From Natronomonas salinimetallica (GTDB lineage: Archaea; Halobacteriota; Halobacteria; Halobacteriales; Haloarculaceae), in assembly GCF_013839515.1 (NCBI RefSeq), contig NZ_JACDNQ010000014.1, positions 1 to 64,000 of the forward strand: DNA of 64,000 nt. The letters run 5' to 3'. Of the stretch, positions 16,851 to 28,634 are shown piece after piece. A model generated the notes under the pieces. It saw only the letters and a program-made list of their open reading frames with translations, searched no databases and was not told where the DNA came from. The position numbers and the translations under genes are program-made. Position 1 is the stretch's first letter, and each line of letters opens with the position of its first letter.

Positions 16851-17379
16851 CCCAGCCGCCCCCGTGCGTGGACGCAGCACGGTGTACGACGGCGAAACGG
16901 ACACGCAGATTGGTTTCCTGTGCGGTGTTCGCTCCTGTGCGGTGTTCGCTCCTGTGCGGTGTTCGCTCCCGTGGTCGGCGTCCGAAGCCGTCTCACCCGA
17001 CGTTGGTTCCCGGTGGACCCGGACGGATACTTCGTGCCGCAGGGACGTGTCTTCGTCCCCGAGCTCGGGGCTGGCCTACGTCACATCGGTCGATACTACC
17101 GCGGAGGCTATAGTAGAGATCGGAAGACAATACACACTCGATCGCACTGCCGCCGTGCGATCGCTGTGTACGTAATTGCGATGTTCACTATAGCGCTTTC
17201 GGTCATAGAGCACTCGAGGGACGCTGTGCCTCATCGTTCGATCCGTATCCGAACGCTACGCGAGGAGCAGCCCACACGGTTATCCGTCTCCCTCTCGTAT
17301 GCTAGAGAATGACAACAGTCTCTCAGTGGTGTCCATTACGAACGTATCTAATTACGGCGTCCCCGCAAGGTGAGGGCGC
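16851..17379. other. 529-bp intergenic region without a supportable gene
   Basis: Open frames here lack haloarchaeal codon bias and family features. The segment holds a 17-bp triplicate (16918-16968), an AT-richer stretch at 17100-17220, and an ATCTAATTAC box about 35 bases before the DUF4382 gene. Confidence 0.6.
16918..16968. repeat. 17-bp tandem repeat, three perfect copies
   Basis: CTGTGCGGTGTTCGCTC is repeated three times without mismatch. There are no spacers, so it is not a CRISPR array. Confidence 0.95.
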
Positions 17380-18110
17380 ATGAGACGACGATCCCTGATC
17401 AAGGCCACCGTAGGGCTCGGAACCGTGTTCCTTGCCGGCTGTTCCGACAGCCAAAGCGGTTCCGACGACGGCAGCGTGGCAAGCGGGACGTTCCGGCTGT
17501 TGATTAGCGACCAGCCGGTAGCCATCGAGGACTTCGATTCCCTGGACGTCACCCTCTCGGCGGCTCGTGTCTTTCGGGCCGACGAGGACGAAGAAATCAC
17601 TCCGGGAGTCGCCAACGGCACGGTGAACGAAACTGCCACGCCGCCGTCCGACACCACGACCGGCGACGATACTGACGGTTCCGAGGACGACGGAAGCGGG
17701 GGATTCGTCAAATTCGACCTCGATAGTGTGACCGTTGATCTCACCCAGGTCAAAGGAAACCGTGCCGTTTCGGTGCTCGAAGGCGAACTGGAAGAGGGGC
17801 GGTACTCGGGGATCGAACTCCGAGTCGCCAGCGCTGAAGGGGTCGTCGACGGCGAGGCTGTCGACGTGATGGTGCCAAGTAACCGACTCCGTATCGTCAA
17901 ACCCTTCGAGATCGGAACCGACGAGGAACTGGACTTCGTCTTCGACATTACCGTCATCCGGAAGGGCCCGACAGGGGGCTATAATTTGCTCCCAGTCATC
18001 GGCGAAAGCGGCGTCGCCGGTGAGGACGTCGAGATCGAAGAAGTCGACACCGAGGCCGCCGCAGCGGCGGGGCCAGCAACCGGCACTGACGCGGCGGACG
18101 AAGACGGGGA

Positions 18111-18114
<4 letters not shown>
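17380..18114 (+). CDS. DUF4382-domain lipoprotein
   Basis: A 244-residue exported lipoprotein. The N-terminus MRRRSLIKATVGLGTVFLAGC combines twin arginines with a lipobox (LAGC, Cys21), pointing to Tat export and lipid anchoring. The domain that follows (GTFRLLISDQPVAIEDFDSL, then VTLSAARVF…) matches DUF4382, with the recurring pattern of acidic loop, KFDLDSVTVDLTQVKG and SGIELRVASAEG. Ligand unknown. It overlaps the next gene by four bases (ATGA). Confidence 0.85.
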
Positions 18115-20728
<2,614 letters not shown>

Positions 20729-20738
20729 GACGGCCGGC

Positions 20739-23210
20739 TCATCCCCGTTCGCCCCCGCCCACCCGGTAGATCGTCACCGCACCGTTCTCGAAGGCGACGG
20801 TGATCTCCGGCCGGTCGAACGACCGCAACGCGTCGCCGTAGCGATCGCGCTCGCCGGGGCCGACGTAGACGTACACGACGTCGTATCTCCGCAGGTGTTC
20901 GGCGGCGACCGTCCACTCGTCCGCGTAGATCTCGTCGACGTGGGTGACGCGGCGCTCGTAGGCCTCGGGGCTCCGGTATTCCGCTTGATGATCCCACCCG
21001 ACGACCGTCGGGAGACCGGTGAACGTCGAGGCGGGGCTCGTGAACCGATAGGACGGGCCGGGCGCTTCGACGATGGTCGGCCTCCCCGGACGGTCTCCGA
21101 GCCAGCGGATCGCTGCGGCCTGCTCCGGCCGGGACGTCTCGATCGCCTCGAACCCGTCGAGGGTGGGGTCGTACGTCCCCGCGGCGACCTCGTTAGCGAC
21201 CTCCTGGTTGAACACCATGACCGGGAACACGAGCGTCGATACCAAGAACAGACAGACGAGGGCGACGGCGACCGACGACCGGAGCACGGCGAGTCGATCG
21301 GGTACGGTCGCCGTGTCGGCACCCCCGCCGGGCGTCGAATCGCTCGCCGACTCGACGGCTGCCCGGTAGGCGGCGATGCGGGTTCGCCCGCGCGAGAGGA
21401 CGACCGCGGCGGCGGCACCCGCGCCCGCGGCGGCCAGCGTCCACCCCTGGACGGCGACTTTCAGCGCCGTGTTCCACCGTGGCAGATCGATCTCCGGGAG
21501 CCGAGCGTGTACCACCTCCAACGCGAGGAGCAGTCCGAAGCCGGCGACGAACAACACGACCGCGAAGTCCCCGCCGTCGGTGGGATCGCGTCCGTCCCCG
21601 TGCTCGCCTCGACTCCCACCTCTGTCGCCCCGACTCCCACCCCCGACGCTTCGGCCGGCACACACCAGAAGCCAGCCCACGAGCAACGACGTCGCCATGA
21701 GGGCGAGTACGTCGACGTCGAAACGAACCACCGTAGCCGCCAGGGCCGGCGGGAGACAGAGCCCCGTGGCTGCGAGGAGGCGTCGGTCGAGGCCCTCGAC
21801 TGTGGACCACCCGAGCGTCACTACATAGAGGGCGAACATCGCAAGCAGGCCACCGTACACGACCAAAAACGGTCCGATCGGGCTCCGTGGTGGGAGGAGG
21901 CCGATTCCCTCGTTGGTCGGGACGTGGCCGAAGACGAGAAACGGCGACGCGACGGCGACGCCGATCACGACGACGATGCCCCCCGCTCCCCCGGCGAGCG
22001 CCAGCCGTCGGAGTTCCGATCCGAGGCGCGATACCCGTGACCGATCCCCACCCGACGCCGACGCGCCTTCGAGCATCGTTCCGAAGCGCCCCGGCACCAG
22101 CGTCGCGGGATCCGGATCGGCCGCGCCGACCGCGAGGACCGCGATCCCGCCGGCCGTCGGGAGCGCCCAGGTGTTCATGAAGCCGAAGACGCCCCCGATC
22201 GCGCCGAGTCCACCGAACACTGTGGCAGCACGGCGTCGGCGATCCTCGGCCGGCATCCGGTAGTAGGCGTACGCCACCGCGGCAGCGAACAGCACGTATC
22301 CCGTCGAGAGCGCGTGGCCGTGGAGGTCGGCCTTCACGAAGGAGTACAGCGGGACCTCCTGGATCGTGCCCGGGACCACATAGCGGGTGTCCCACCACGA
22401 CCAGGTTCGGGGGGCCGACAGTTCGGCGACCGCGGCGGCCAGATCGCCCCCGTGGAACCGCCGGGCGACGAACCCGAAGGCCGCACGGGCGACGGGCTCC
22501 GAGATCCCCTCGGGGAGGACAGGCGTCAGGAGACGAACGGGCGTCGTCGTCGCCCCGCCGAGGGCGACGACGAACGCGCCGAGGACGCCACCCAGGCGGT
22601 AAGAATGGCCGCGACGGGCGACGATCGCACCCGAGAGGCCGTAGGCCACCACGACCAATACCCCGTAGAACGCGGCGATTCCGAGGTTGAAACCGTAGCG
22701 CAGCTCCGTCCCCGTCAGCATCGCAAAGCTCGTCACCTGTAGTTGGGTCCCATAATAATACCGCAGCGGCTCGCCGGCGTAGCAAAAATCCAGCGGCGGG
22801 AGGCTCCCGGACCGTTCCAGCGCGTTCACGAGGCCGAAATGGAGGAACTGCTCGCCACCGGCGGGCGTGATTCCGGGCGAGGACGTACGCAACAACACGA
22901 GACACAGAAACCCGAGCGCGAACACGCCGTAGCCCCTCGCGACTGCGTCCCACTCGGGGACGCCGCCGCGGCGGTACGCGATCGACGTGGCGGTGGCCAC
23001 GGTTCCGAGGGCGATCACGACCGTGTGGCGGCCGAACGTGATCTGTCCGAGCCAGAACACGACGATGGCGAAGGGGATCAGTGCCGTCGGGATCGCGAAC
23101 GCGGCACCCTTATATTTTAGTTCCCGGAAGACGACCGCCGCGATCGGAGCCCCCAGCGCGCCGAAACACGCAAACAGCAGGAGGTAGCTAACGACTGGAA
23201 AGTACTCCAC
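20739..23210 (-). CDS. DUF2298 polytopic membrane protein (Chlor_Arch_YYY family)
   Basis: An 823-residue integral membrane protein with 12 or more helices, read from a GTG. Family marks are FCYAGEPLRYYYGTQLQVTS near residue 160 (the YYY motif), SWWDTRYVVPGTIQEVPLYS, and the C-terminal soluble domain with ASTFTGLPTVVGWDHQAEYR and YDVVYVYVGPGERD. The family is thought to include lipid-linked-sugar glycosyltransferase-like enzymes; activity is unproven. Acidic and Ser/Gly-rich loops lie at about 570-590. It is divergent from the cupin gene across a tandem repeat. Confidence 0.88.
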   Translation of the reverse strand: MEYFPVVSYLLLFACFGALGAPIAAVVFRELKYKGAAFAIPTALIPFAIVVFWLGQITFGRHTVVIALGTVATATSIAYRRGGVPEWDAVARGYGVFALGFLCLVLLRTSSPGITPAGGEQFLHFGLVNALERSGSLPPLDFCYAGEPLRYYYGTQLQVTSFAMLTGTELRYGFNLGIAAFYGVLVVVAYGLSGAIVARRGHSYRLGGVLGAFVVALGGATTTPVRLLTPVLPEGISEPVARAAFGFVARRFHGGDLAAAVAELSAPRTWSWWDTRYVVPGTIQEVPLYSFVKADLHGHALSTGYVLFAAAVAYAYYRMPAEDRRRRAATVFGGLGAIGGVFGFMNTWALPTAGGIAVLAVGAADPDPATLVPGRFGTMLEGASASGGDRSRVSRLGSELRRLALAGGAGGIVVVIGVAVASPFLVFGHVPTNEGIGLLPPRSPIGPFLVVYGGLLAMFALYVVTLGWSTVEGLDRRLLAATGLCLPPALAATVVRFDVDVLALMATSLLVGWLLVCAGRSVGGGSRGDRGGSRGEHGDGRDPTDGGDFAVVLFVAGFGLLLALEVVHARLPEIDLPRWNTALKVAVQGWTLAAAGAGAAAAVVLSRGRTRIAAYRAAVESASDSTPGGGADTATVPDRLAVLRSSVAVALVCLFLVSTLVFPVMVFNQEVANEVAAGTYDPTLDGFEAIETSRPEQAAAIRWLGDRPGRPTIVEAPGPSYRFTSPASTFTGLPTVVGWDHQAEYRSPEAYERRVTHVDEIYADEWTVAAEHLRRYDVVYVYVGPGERDRYGDALRSFDRPEITVAFENGAVTIYRVGGGERG

Positions 23211-23262
23211 GCGGGATACTGGTTTTCCGCCCTTTGTAAACGCTTTCGACTCCGGTCGGTTC

Positions 23263-23370
23263 GGTCGGTTCCAGTCGGTCCTGGTCGGTTCCAGTCGGTC
23301 CTGGTCGGTTCGGTCGGTTCCAGTCGGTCCTGGTCGGTTCCAGTCGGTCCTGGTCGGTTCCAGTCGGCCC
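23263..23370. repeat. 20-bp tandem repeat, about five copies, between divergent promoters
   Basis: GGTCGGTTCCAGTCGGTCCT starts at 23263, 23283, 23312, 23332 and 23352, with a 9-base partial unit after the second copy. The array separates the DUF2298 start (23210) from the cupin promoter (about 23388). It shows no spacers and contains no gene. Confidence 0.93.
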
Positions 23371-23421
23371 GGTCGGCGTCCGAGAGAAACGCTTTACCCC
23401 CGTGCGGTCTTCGACGTCCCC

Positions 23422-23925
23422 ATGCACAAGGCCACGATCGACGAGATCGATAGCGAGTCACACCCCGGAGAGATCTACAGCATCCGTCGCCCGGTTTCGG
23501 ACGCGGTGGATGCCGAACACCTCGCGATGAACTACTTCGAACTCGAACCGGGCGAATCCTTCTCCGGGGGACTCCACACCCACCACGATCAGGAAGAGGT
23601 ATTCTATATCCAGTCGGGCGAGGCGACCTTCGACGTGGCCGAGGCCCCGGACAGCGACGCGGCTGATCCCGTCTCCGTCGGCGCGGGCGAGGTGATCCGC
23701 TTCCCGCCGGGGGAGTTCCAGACCGGATACAACGAGGCGGACAACGACGAACGGGTCGTCGCGCTCGCCCTCGGTGCCCCGACGTCGGAACACGACATCG
23801 GCGAGATCGAAGCGGCGATCCCCTGCTCCGAGTGCGGTGAGGAGACCGGACACACGATGACGGAGACCGACGACGGGGACTTCGTGTTCACCTGCCTGGA
23901 GTGTGGAAACGAGCGGAGGCCTTGA
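23422..23925 (+). CDS. Cupin-domain protein with C-terminal zinc ribbon
   Basis: A 167-residue protein. Residues 25-120 are a cupin with the metal motif GGLHTHHDQEEVFYIQSGEA and a second GEVIRFPPGEFQTGYN. Residues 128-165 form a zinc ribbon (CSECG…CLECG). CGCTTTACC about 30 bases before the ATG supports a leaderless start. Such fused cupins are common haloarchaeal proteins of unknown ligand; a sensor or isomerase role is possible. Confidence 0.85.
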   Translation: MHKATIDEIDSESHPGEIYSIRRPVSDAVDAEHLAMNYFELEPGESFSGGLHTHHDQEEVFYIQSGEATFDVAEAPDSDAADPVSVGAGEVIRFPPGEFQTGYNEADNDERVVALALGAPTSEHDIGEIEAAIPCSECGEETGHTMTETDDGDFVFTCLECGNERRP

Positions 23926-23940
23926 CATCCCCCCGTCGGG

Positions 23941-23993
23941 ATATCTTTCTCGGCCGGTAGGGGAAAGATATTTGAGACTCTCTTCGAGAGTCT
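23941..23993 (+). promoter_or_regulatory. Two perfect inverted repeats over the DUF7563 promoter
   Basis: ATATCTTTC (23941-23949) pairs with GAAAGATAT (23963-23971), a 9-bp perfect dyad with a 13-base spacer whose right arm overlaps the TATA box (AAGATATTT). Immediately downstream, AGACTCTC (23975-23982) and GAGAGTCT (23986-23993) form an 8-bp hairpin with a TTC loop, ending six bases before the ATG. They look like an operator and a leader hairpin. Confidence 0.6.
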
Positions 23994-23998
23994 ACGGT

Positions 23999-24157
23999 AT
24001 GCCACATTGTCGTAACTGTGAGGCGTTCGTGACGGACAACTACGTGCGCGTGTTCGCTCCACAGGGGATGTCGACCGTCCGTGTCTGTCCGAACTGCGAG
24101 GACAAACTCCGCGACGGCGCGGAAGTCCGGGAAGCGCGCTCGACCCGACAGAACTGA
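23999..24157 (+). CDS. DUF7563-like zinc-finger protein
   Basis: A 52-residue protein with two CxxC pairs (MPHCRNC and VCPNCEDK) and the conserved block YVRVFAPQG, then a basic/acidic tail. This matches small haloarchaeal zinc-finger proteins labelled DUF7563. The ATG at 23999 follows the TATA box and hairpin by six bases. Function is unknown; nucleic-acid binding is plausible. Confidence 0.8.
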   Translation: MPHCRNCEAFVTDNYVRVFAPQGMSTVRVCPNCEDKLRDGAEVREARSTRQN

Positions 24158-24189
24158 TCCGTCCGGAACGAACCGCCGACGGCCCCCGG

Positions 24190-24456
24190 TTATCCGTCGC
24201 GTTCGGCGGCGAACGAGCGGTCCCCGTCGACGAGATACCGCGATCCTTTTTCGGTGGTCGTATAGATGACCTCCGCAGTCACCGCCTGGACCAGTCCGTG
24301 GTCGATCAGCGTGTCGACCCGCCGTTCGACGTATCGGAGATGCATGCCGAGCCGGGTCGCAACGACCGGCAGATAGTCGGGCGGGTTCTCGTCGAGGTAC
24401 GAGAGAATCCGTTTGTCGGCGGGGTGTGGCGTGGGTGATGAATCTACACTGGACAT
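24190..24456 (-). CDS. Winged-helix DNA-binding protein
   Basis: An 88-residue reading from MSSVDSSPTPHPADKRIL. The wing-helix region includes RILSYLDENPPDYLPVVATR, LGMHLRYVERRVDTLIDHGL and the wing TEKGSRYLVDG, like MarR/PhiH1-repressor-type haloarchaeal regulators. Upstream in-frame ATGs at 24474 and 24531 exist, but GTTATATGG at about 24489-24499 puts the predicted start of transcription near 24467, favouring 24456. It is downstream of, and separate from, the btu genes. Confidence 0.75.
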   Translation of the reverse strand: MSSVDSSPTPHPADKRILSYLDENPPDYLPVVATRLGMHLRYVERRVDTLIDHGLVQAVTAEVIYTTTEKGSRYLVDGDRSFAAERDG

Positions 24457-24552
24457 CGTCGGTGTCTCGTACATAGGTGCGTGGTACCATATAACACTAT
24501 CGCCGATGGGGGATCCGATCGGTCCCGGCATGACGGCACCGCGAGGACACGG

Positions 24553-25731
24553 TTATCGGGCCGTCGGTTCGGCCGGAGCCGACCGCCCGAGAACGTCGAG
24601 CAGTTCGCGTTCGGTGGCGAGCGGACGGCTCGAGTGACCGTCCGGTGCGTCACGGAGGGCGAACGTCCGCTCCGGGACGTCCGCGAGGCGTCTGTTCGGT
24701 GCCCCGAGGGTCCCGGCGACGACGACCGCGTCCGCCCGCCTGACCAGGTCGGCCGCGGCCGCGAACCGGTCGTCGGAGACCGGCTCGAACGGCGGGGCGG
24801 TCACGACCTCCCGTGCGACCGCCTCGGCGGTGACGGCGGCGACGTCCCCCGCGGGAACCACTCCGGCGCTAACGCGGACGCCGAGTTCGGCGAGACGGCC
24901 GATCGTTCGGGCCGCGCCCGTCCCGTGTCCGACGACGTGTACCCGATGCTCGCCGGCGTGCTCGCCCGATAGCGGCGTCACGGAGAGGGATCCGGTCGCC
25001 GGATTCGTTCCCACGGCCGTCCGAACCCCGAAGGCGGACTCGATCCGGTCGGCGGTGAGGACCGCGTCCGGCGGTCCGTCAGCGAGGACCGTTCCCCCAG
25101 ACAGCAACGCGATCCGATCACAAAAGCGTGCGGCGAGATCCAGGTCGTGGATCGCCGCGACGACCGTTTTTCCGGCCGCAACGAGCTCTCTCGCCAACGC
25201 GAGTGTCCGCCGCTGGTGGTTGATGTCGAGACTCGCCGTCGGCTCGTCGAGCAACAGAACGGGCGTCTCCTGTGCGAGCGCACGGGCGAACACGACGCGC
25301 TGTCGTTCTCCCCCGCTCAGTTCAGTGACGGATCGGTCGGCGAACCGGGCGGTATCGGTCCGTTCGAGCGCCGATTCGACGGCGGTTCGATCGGCGTCGT
25401 CGGCCGTCTCGAACCGCGAACGGTGCGGCGTCCGTCCCATCGCGACGAACGCCGAGACGTCGAAATCAAAGACGGCCGCCGTCTCCTGTGGAACGGTCGC
25501 GACCAGTCGTCCGATCTCGCGGGGCGACGCCGACATCACGTGGCGGCCGTCCACGCGGACGGCCCCTGTCGCCGGCGAGACGAGCCCGTTGCAGGTCCGA
25601 AGTAGCGTCGTCTTGCCCGCCCCGTTCGGGCCGACCAACGCGACGAAGGTTCCCTCGGGAATACGCAGGGAGACGTCCTCGAGCACTGACGTGTCGCCCA
25701 GTTCGACGCTGACCGCCTCGAAATCGATCAC
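24553..25731 (-). CDS. btuD: Cobalamin-type ABC importer ATPase, BtuD-like
   Basis: A 392-residue ATP-binding subunit. Walker A is GPNGAGKTT (34-42), the signature [15 protein letters not shown] near 138, and Walker [12 protein letters not shown] near 158. About 130 residues after the ATPase domain (from about 260, [20 protein letters not shown]…) form an extra alpha/beta domain seen in haloarchaeal BtuD-like proteins but not in bacterial ones. It overlaps btuC by four bases. Heme or siderophore import cannot be excluded. Confidence 0.85.
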   Translation of the reverse strand: MIDFEAVSVELGDTSVLEDVSLRIPEGTFVALVGPNGAGKTTLLRTCNGLVSPATGAVRVDGRHVMSASPREIGRLVATVPQETAAVFDFDVSAFVAMGRTPHRSRFETADDADRTAVESALERTDTARFADRSVTELSGGERQRVVFARALAQETPVLLLDEPTASLDINHQRRTLALARELVAAGKTVVAAIHDLDLAARFCDRIALLSGGTVLADGPPDAVLTADRIESAFGVRTAVGTNPATGSLSVTPLSGEHAGEHRVHVVGHGTGAARTIGRLAELGVRVSAGVVPAGDVAAVTAEAVAREVVTAPPFEPVSDDRFAAAADLVRRADAVVVAGTLGAPNRRLADVPERTFALRDAPDGHSSRPLATERELLDVLGRSAPAEPTAR

Positions 25732-26774
25732 AGCGAGTGCACCTCCCGTTGCCGCAGCAAGTACAAAAAGAATGGCGCACCGAGTGCCGCGGTGACGATA
25801 CCGACGGGCACCTCGGTCGGCCCCGACCGCGCGACCGTGTCGGTCGCGACGAGAAACACCGCCCCAGCCAGGGCGCTCGTCGGCAGCAGGATCCGGTGGT
25901 CCGGACCGACGACGAGCCGCATCATGTGGGGGACGATGAGCCCGACGAACCCGATCACGCCCGCCACCGAGACGGCGGCCGCGGTGACGATACTCGACGT
26001 CGCGAGGAGGATCCGCTTGGTCCGCTCGACGTCGATGCCGAGCGTGTGGGCGTCGTCCTCGCCCAACAATAGTACGTTCAGATCGCGGGCATACGCCAAC
26101 AGAACCACGAACAACGCGAGGACGACCGGCAACGCCACTCGGACCCGACCCCAGGTGCTGTTGTGGAGATGTCCCATCAGCCAGTAGACCGCCGTTTCGA
26201 GGCTGTCGCCGGCGTTCAACAGGAGAAACGAGATCGCCGCCCCGAGAAACGTCTGGAGGGCGACGCCGGCCAGAAGAAGCGTCGCGACGGGGGTCTGGCC
26301 GCCCTCGGTCGCGATGGCGTAGACGGCGAACGCGGCGACGAGCGCGCCGACGAAGGCGAAGGTGGCCCGGCCGAACGGGACGGAGACCGGAAGGACGATG
26401 AACGCCACGGCACCGACGGCGGCCCCCGAGGAGACGCCGATGATCGAGGGGTCAGCCATCGGGTTCCGAAAGAACCCCTGCATGACGGCCCCCGCGAGCG
26501 CCAGCGCGAACCCGACGATCGCGCCTAAAACGATGCGCGGCAGTCGGATCCGGGTGACGATGAGTTCCGTCGTGGTCGCGACGTCGAAGCCGAACGGCCG
26601 GAACCATACGAGCGAGCCAGCCCCGATCGCCGGGACCCGAACCTCGTTCAACAGGACGTACGCTACCTCCAAGGGACCGATAGCCGCGTACCCGAGCGCG
26701 GCGCTGACGACGACGACGGCGAAGAGCAGCCCACAGAGGGCTCCGGACCACGCGACCGTCCGCCGGAGAACCAT
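25728..26774 (-). CDS. btuC: ABC importer permease, BtuC/FecCD-like
   Basis: A 348-residue permease with about ten helices. FecCD-family motifs are [30 protein letters not shown]-type [13 protein letters not shown], and the ATPase-contact loop near [16 protein letters not shown], followed by [16 protein letters not shown]. The start at 26774 ([11 protein letters not shown]) is used because the longer frame runs into the divergent btuF. It is transcribed with btuD from the shared divergent promoter. Confidence 0.9.
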   Translation of the reverse strand: MVLRRTVAWSGALCGLLFAVVVVSAALGYAAIGPLEVAYVLLNEVRVPAIGAGSLVWFRPFGFDVATTTELIVTRIRLPRIVLGAIVGFALALAGAVMQGFFRNPMADPSIIGVSSGAAVGAVAFIVLPVSVPFGRATFAFVGALVAAFAVYAIATEGGQTPVATLLLAGVALQTFLGAAISFLLLNAGDSLETAVYWLMGHLHNSTWGRVRVALPVVLALFVVLLAYARDLNVLLLGEDDAHTLGIDVERTKRILLATSSIVTAAAVSVAGVIGFVGLIVPHMMRLVVGPDHRILLPTSALAGAVFLVATDTVARSGPTEVPVGIVTAALGAPFFLYLLRQREVHSL

Positions 26775-26833
26775 GAACGAAACTGCGGTTGCAGTAGTCA
26801 AATACTTATTGTCCTGGTCTCTGGGTTCGGGCA
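26775..26833. promoter_or_regulatory. Shared divergent promoter of btuCD and btuF
   Basis: Only 59 bases separate the two start codons. The AT-rich core CAAATACTTATTG (26804-26816) reads as a TATA-like box on both strands, about 25 bases from btuF and about 30 from btuC. Transcription from the two sides is therefore likely mutually exclusive or co-regulated. No cobalamin riboswitch was recognised. Confidence 0.6.
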
Positions 26834-27922
26834 ATGCGTCATCGACTCTCGGTCCCCCTCCTCGCGGTACTCCTCACGTCCTCCCTCCTCGCCGGCATCC
26901 CGATCGCGACCGCACAGGGAGCCACATCGGCGTGTTCGTTCCCGGTCTCGGAGACGGACGCGACCGGGGCGTCCGTGACAGTCGCGGATCGTCCCGAGCG
27001 GATCGTCGTCCTCCAGCCCAGCGCCGCACAGACCGTCTGGGAACTCGGTGCGGCCGATCGGGTCGTCGGCGCACCCGTCGGCCCCTACACTGACTTTCTC
27101 GAAGAGATCGAGCGCAAGGAGAACGTGTTGAACCTCGACGAGTTCGCCGTCAATCAAGAGGCCGTCGTCCAACTAGACGCCGACATCGTCCTCGCGCCGA
27201 GCATCGTCCCCGAGGAGACCGTTTTGAGCCTCCGGGAGGCCGACCAGACCGTCTTCAAATTCGGGTTCGGCACCTCCCTCGAATCGGTCGCCGACAAAAC
27301 CGAACTGACCGGGAGGCTGATCGGCACCTGCGCGGAGGCCGAGGAAACGAACCGAGCGTACCGGAGCCGAATCGAGTCGGTTCGGAGCGGTACCGACCCG
27401 GACCACACCCCCCGAGCGCTGTACTACACGGACGGCTTCGCCGCCGGATCCGGCACGTTCATCGACGAGATCCTCACCACGGCGGGCGCGGCGAACGTCG
27501 CCGCCGACAACGGTGTCGAGGGATACGGCGAGGTGAACGAGGAGGCGCTCGTCGAATGGAACCCGGAGGTGATCGTGGTCCCCGACGAGCGGGCCGGACT
27601 CCCCGAGACGCCCGCCTTCGAGTCGACGTTCGCCGTCCGAAACGATCAGATCGCCGTCGTCAACGGTAACTACGTCAGCCAGCCCGCGCCGCGGGTCGCA
27701 CTCGCCGTCGAGGACGTCGCCGAGGCGGTCGCCGACGCGGAACGCGAACGTGAGGCGGCCGCTGCCCCCGATGCGGGAGCCGACGGCGACGTCGAAACCG
27801 ACGTCGATGCGGACGAAACGGACGGCTCACCCCCGGAGGCGGCCGATGGCCAGTCAGGGTTCGGTATCGGCATCGCCCTCGTCGCGGTCTTGGCAGGCGT
27901 GTTCTTCGCGCGCCGAAGATAG
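26834..27922 (+). CDS. btuF: Substrate-binding protein BtuF-like, C-terminally anchored
   Basis: A 362-residue exported binding protein. A signal peptide covers residues 1-28 ([12 protein letters not shown]). The periplasmic-binding-type domain (about 40-300) has [20 protein letters not shown] and a C-lobe [13 protein letters not shown]. An acidic Glu/Asp/Ala linker then leads to [23 protein letters not shown], which has the PGF-CTERM layout (motif, helix, Arg cluster) but with SGF in place of PGF. It is divergent from btuCD, so all three parts of the importer are present. Confidence 0.87.
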   Translation: MRHRLSVPLLAVLLTSSLLAGIPIATAQGATSACSFPVSETDATGASVTVADRPERIVVLQPSAAQTVWELGAADRVVGAPVGPYTDFLEEIERKENVLNLDEFAVNQEAVVQLDADIVLAPSIVPEETVLSLREADQTVFKFGFGTSLESVADKTELTGRLIGTCAEAEETNRAYRSRIESVRSGTDPDHTPRALYYTDGFAAGSGTFIDEILTTAGAANVAADNGVEGYGEVNEEALVEWNPEVIVVPDERAGLPETPAFESTFAVRNDQIAVVNGNYVSQPAPRVALAVEDVAEAVADAEREREAAAAPDAGADGDVETDVDADETDGSPPEAADGQSGFGIGIALVAVLAGVFFARRR

Positions 27923-28013
27923 AGCGGCACGGAGGCGTCGGCGACGACCGACGGGGGCCTCCGACCGACCACGGACCGCCCGCTTTTTATTTCGCCAACG
28001 CGCAGGCTCGAAC

Positions 28014-28292
28014 ATGGTCGAAAACGTCATTTGGCCCGCCTACCTCGATTCGGCGCGTTCCCGGAGCGAGGGCCGGCGGGTCGCCGAGGATCTCGCCGTC
28101 CCCGATCCGACCGTCGACGAGATCGCAAGCGCGGTCCAACAGGTCGGCTACGACGCCGTCATCGAACGGGATCGAACGTATCCCCGGGAGTACGAACCGC
28201 GCGGCCGGGTTATCGTCAAGGGGGCGGACGACGCGTCGAAGTCCGATCTACTGGGCGCGGTCGCCGCCTACGTCGCCGCCATCCGCGAATGA
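28014..28292 (+). CDS. srp19: Signal recognition particle subunit SRP19
   Basis: A 92-residue RNA-binding protein of the SRP. It starts [20 protein letters not shown], the hallmark SRP19 N-terminus, with the [20 protein letters not shown] helix and [26 protein letters not shown] about 25 bases upstream of the ATG indicates a leaderless promoter. It overlaps gar1 by ATGA. Confidence 0.95.
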   Translation: MVENVIWPAYLDSARSRSEGRRVAEDLAVPDPTVDEIASAVQQVGYDAVIERDRTYPREYEPRGRVIVKGADDASKSDLLGAVAAYVAAIRE

Positions 28293-28516
28293 AACGCGTC
28301 GGCGAGGTCGTCCGAACCGCCCAGGGGCTTGCGATCCTCCGGTCGCCGGACGACACACATCCCGATGTCGGCACCGCGGTCGTCGACCCGGAACTCGAAA
28401 CCGTCGGTCGGGTCGTCGACGTGTTCGGCCCGGTCGAACGGCCCTACATGGCCGTCTCGCCCACGGAGGGCGTCACGTTGCCGGCGCTTCTCGGCGAGAA
28501 GCTCTACGCCCGATAG
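28289..28516 (+). CDS. gar1: H/ACA ribonucleoprotein protein Gar1/Naf1
   Basis: A 75-residue protein of H/ACA snoRNPs that guide pseudouridylation. The beta-barrel motifs are [36 protein letters not shown] and a short C-terminal strand ending GEKLYAR. The four-base overlap with SRP19 is the usual haloarchaeal srp19-gar1 arrangement. Confidence 0.92.
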   Translation: MKRVGEVVRTAQGLAILRSPDDTHPDVGTAVVDPELETVGRVVDVFGPVERPYMAVSPTEGVTLPALLGEKLYAR

Positions 28517-28536
28517 ATATCCCGTCGGTCCCGTCC

Positions 28537-28627
28537 GGGAACCGCACTACCCAAACGATCGGACGGGAACCGCACTACCCAAACGATCGGACGGGAACCG
28601 CAATACCCAAACGATCGGACGGGAACG
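28537..28627. repeat. 28-bp tandem repeat, 3.3 copies
   Basis: Units starting GGGAACCGCACTACCCAAAC begin at 28537, 28565, 28593 and (partial) 28621, filling the gap between gar1 and the presenilin homologue up to eight bases before its ATG. The third unit has one substitution (CAATACCC). The array has displaced any normal promoter spacing. Confidence 0.95.
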
Positions 28628-28634
28628 GTACGGT

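Noticed and set aside
16920-17312. A 130-residue plus-strand frame in the intergenic region
   Set aside because: Its start runs through the 17-bp triplicate, the composition is Arg/Ser-rich rather than acidic, and no promoter or family match is visible.
23263-23370. CRISPR-like array
   Set aside because: The units are contiguous with no unique spacers, and there are no cas genes; it is a simple tandem repeat. The same holds for the other tandem arrays.
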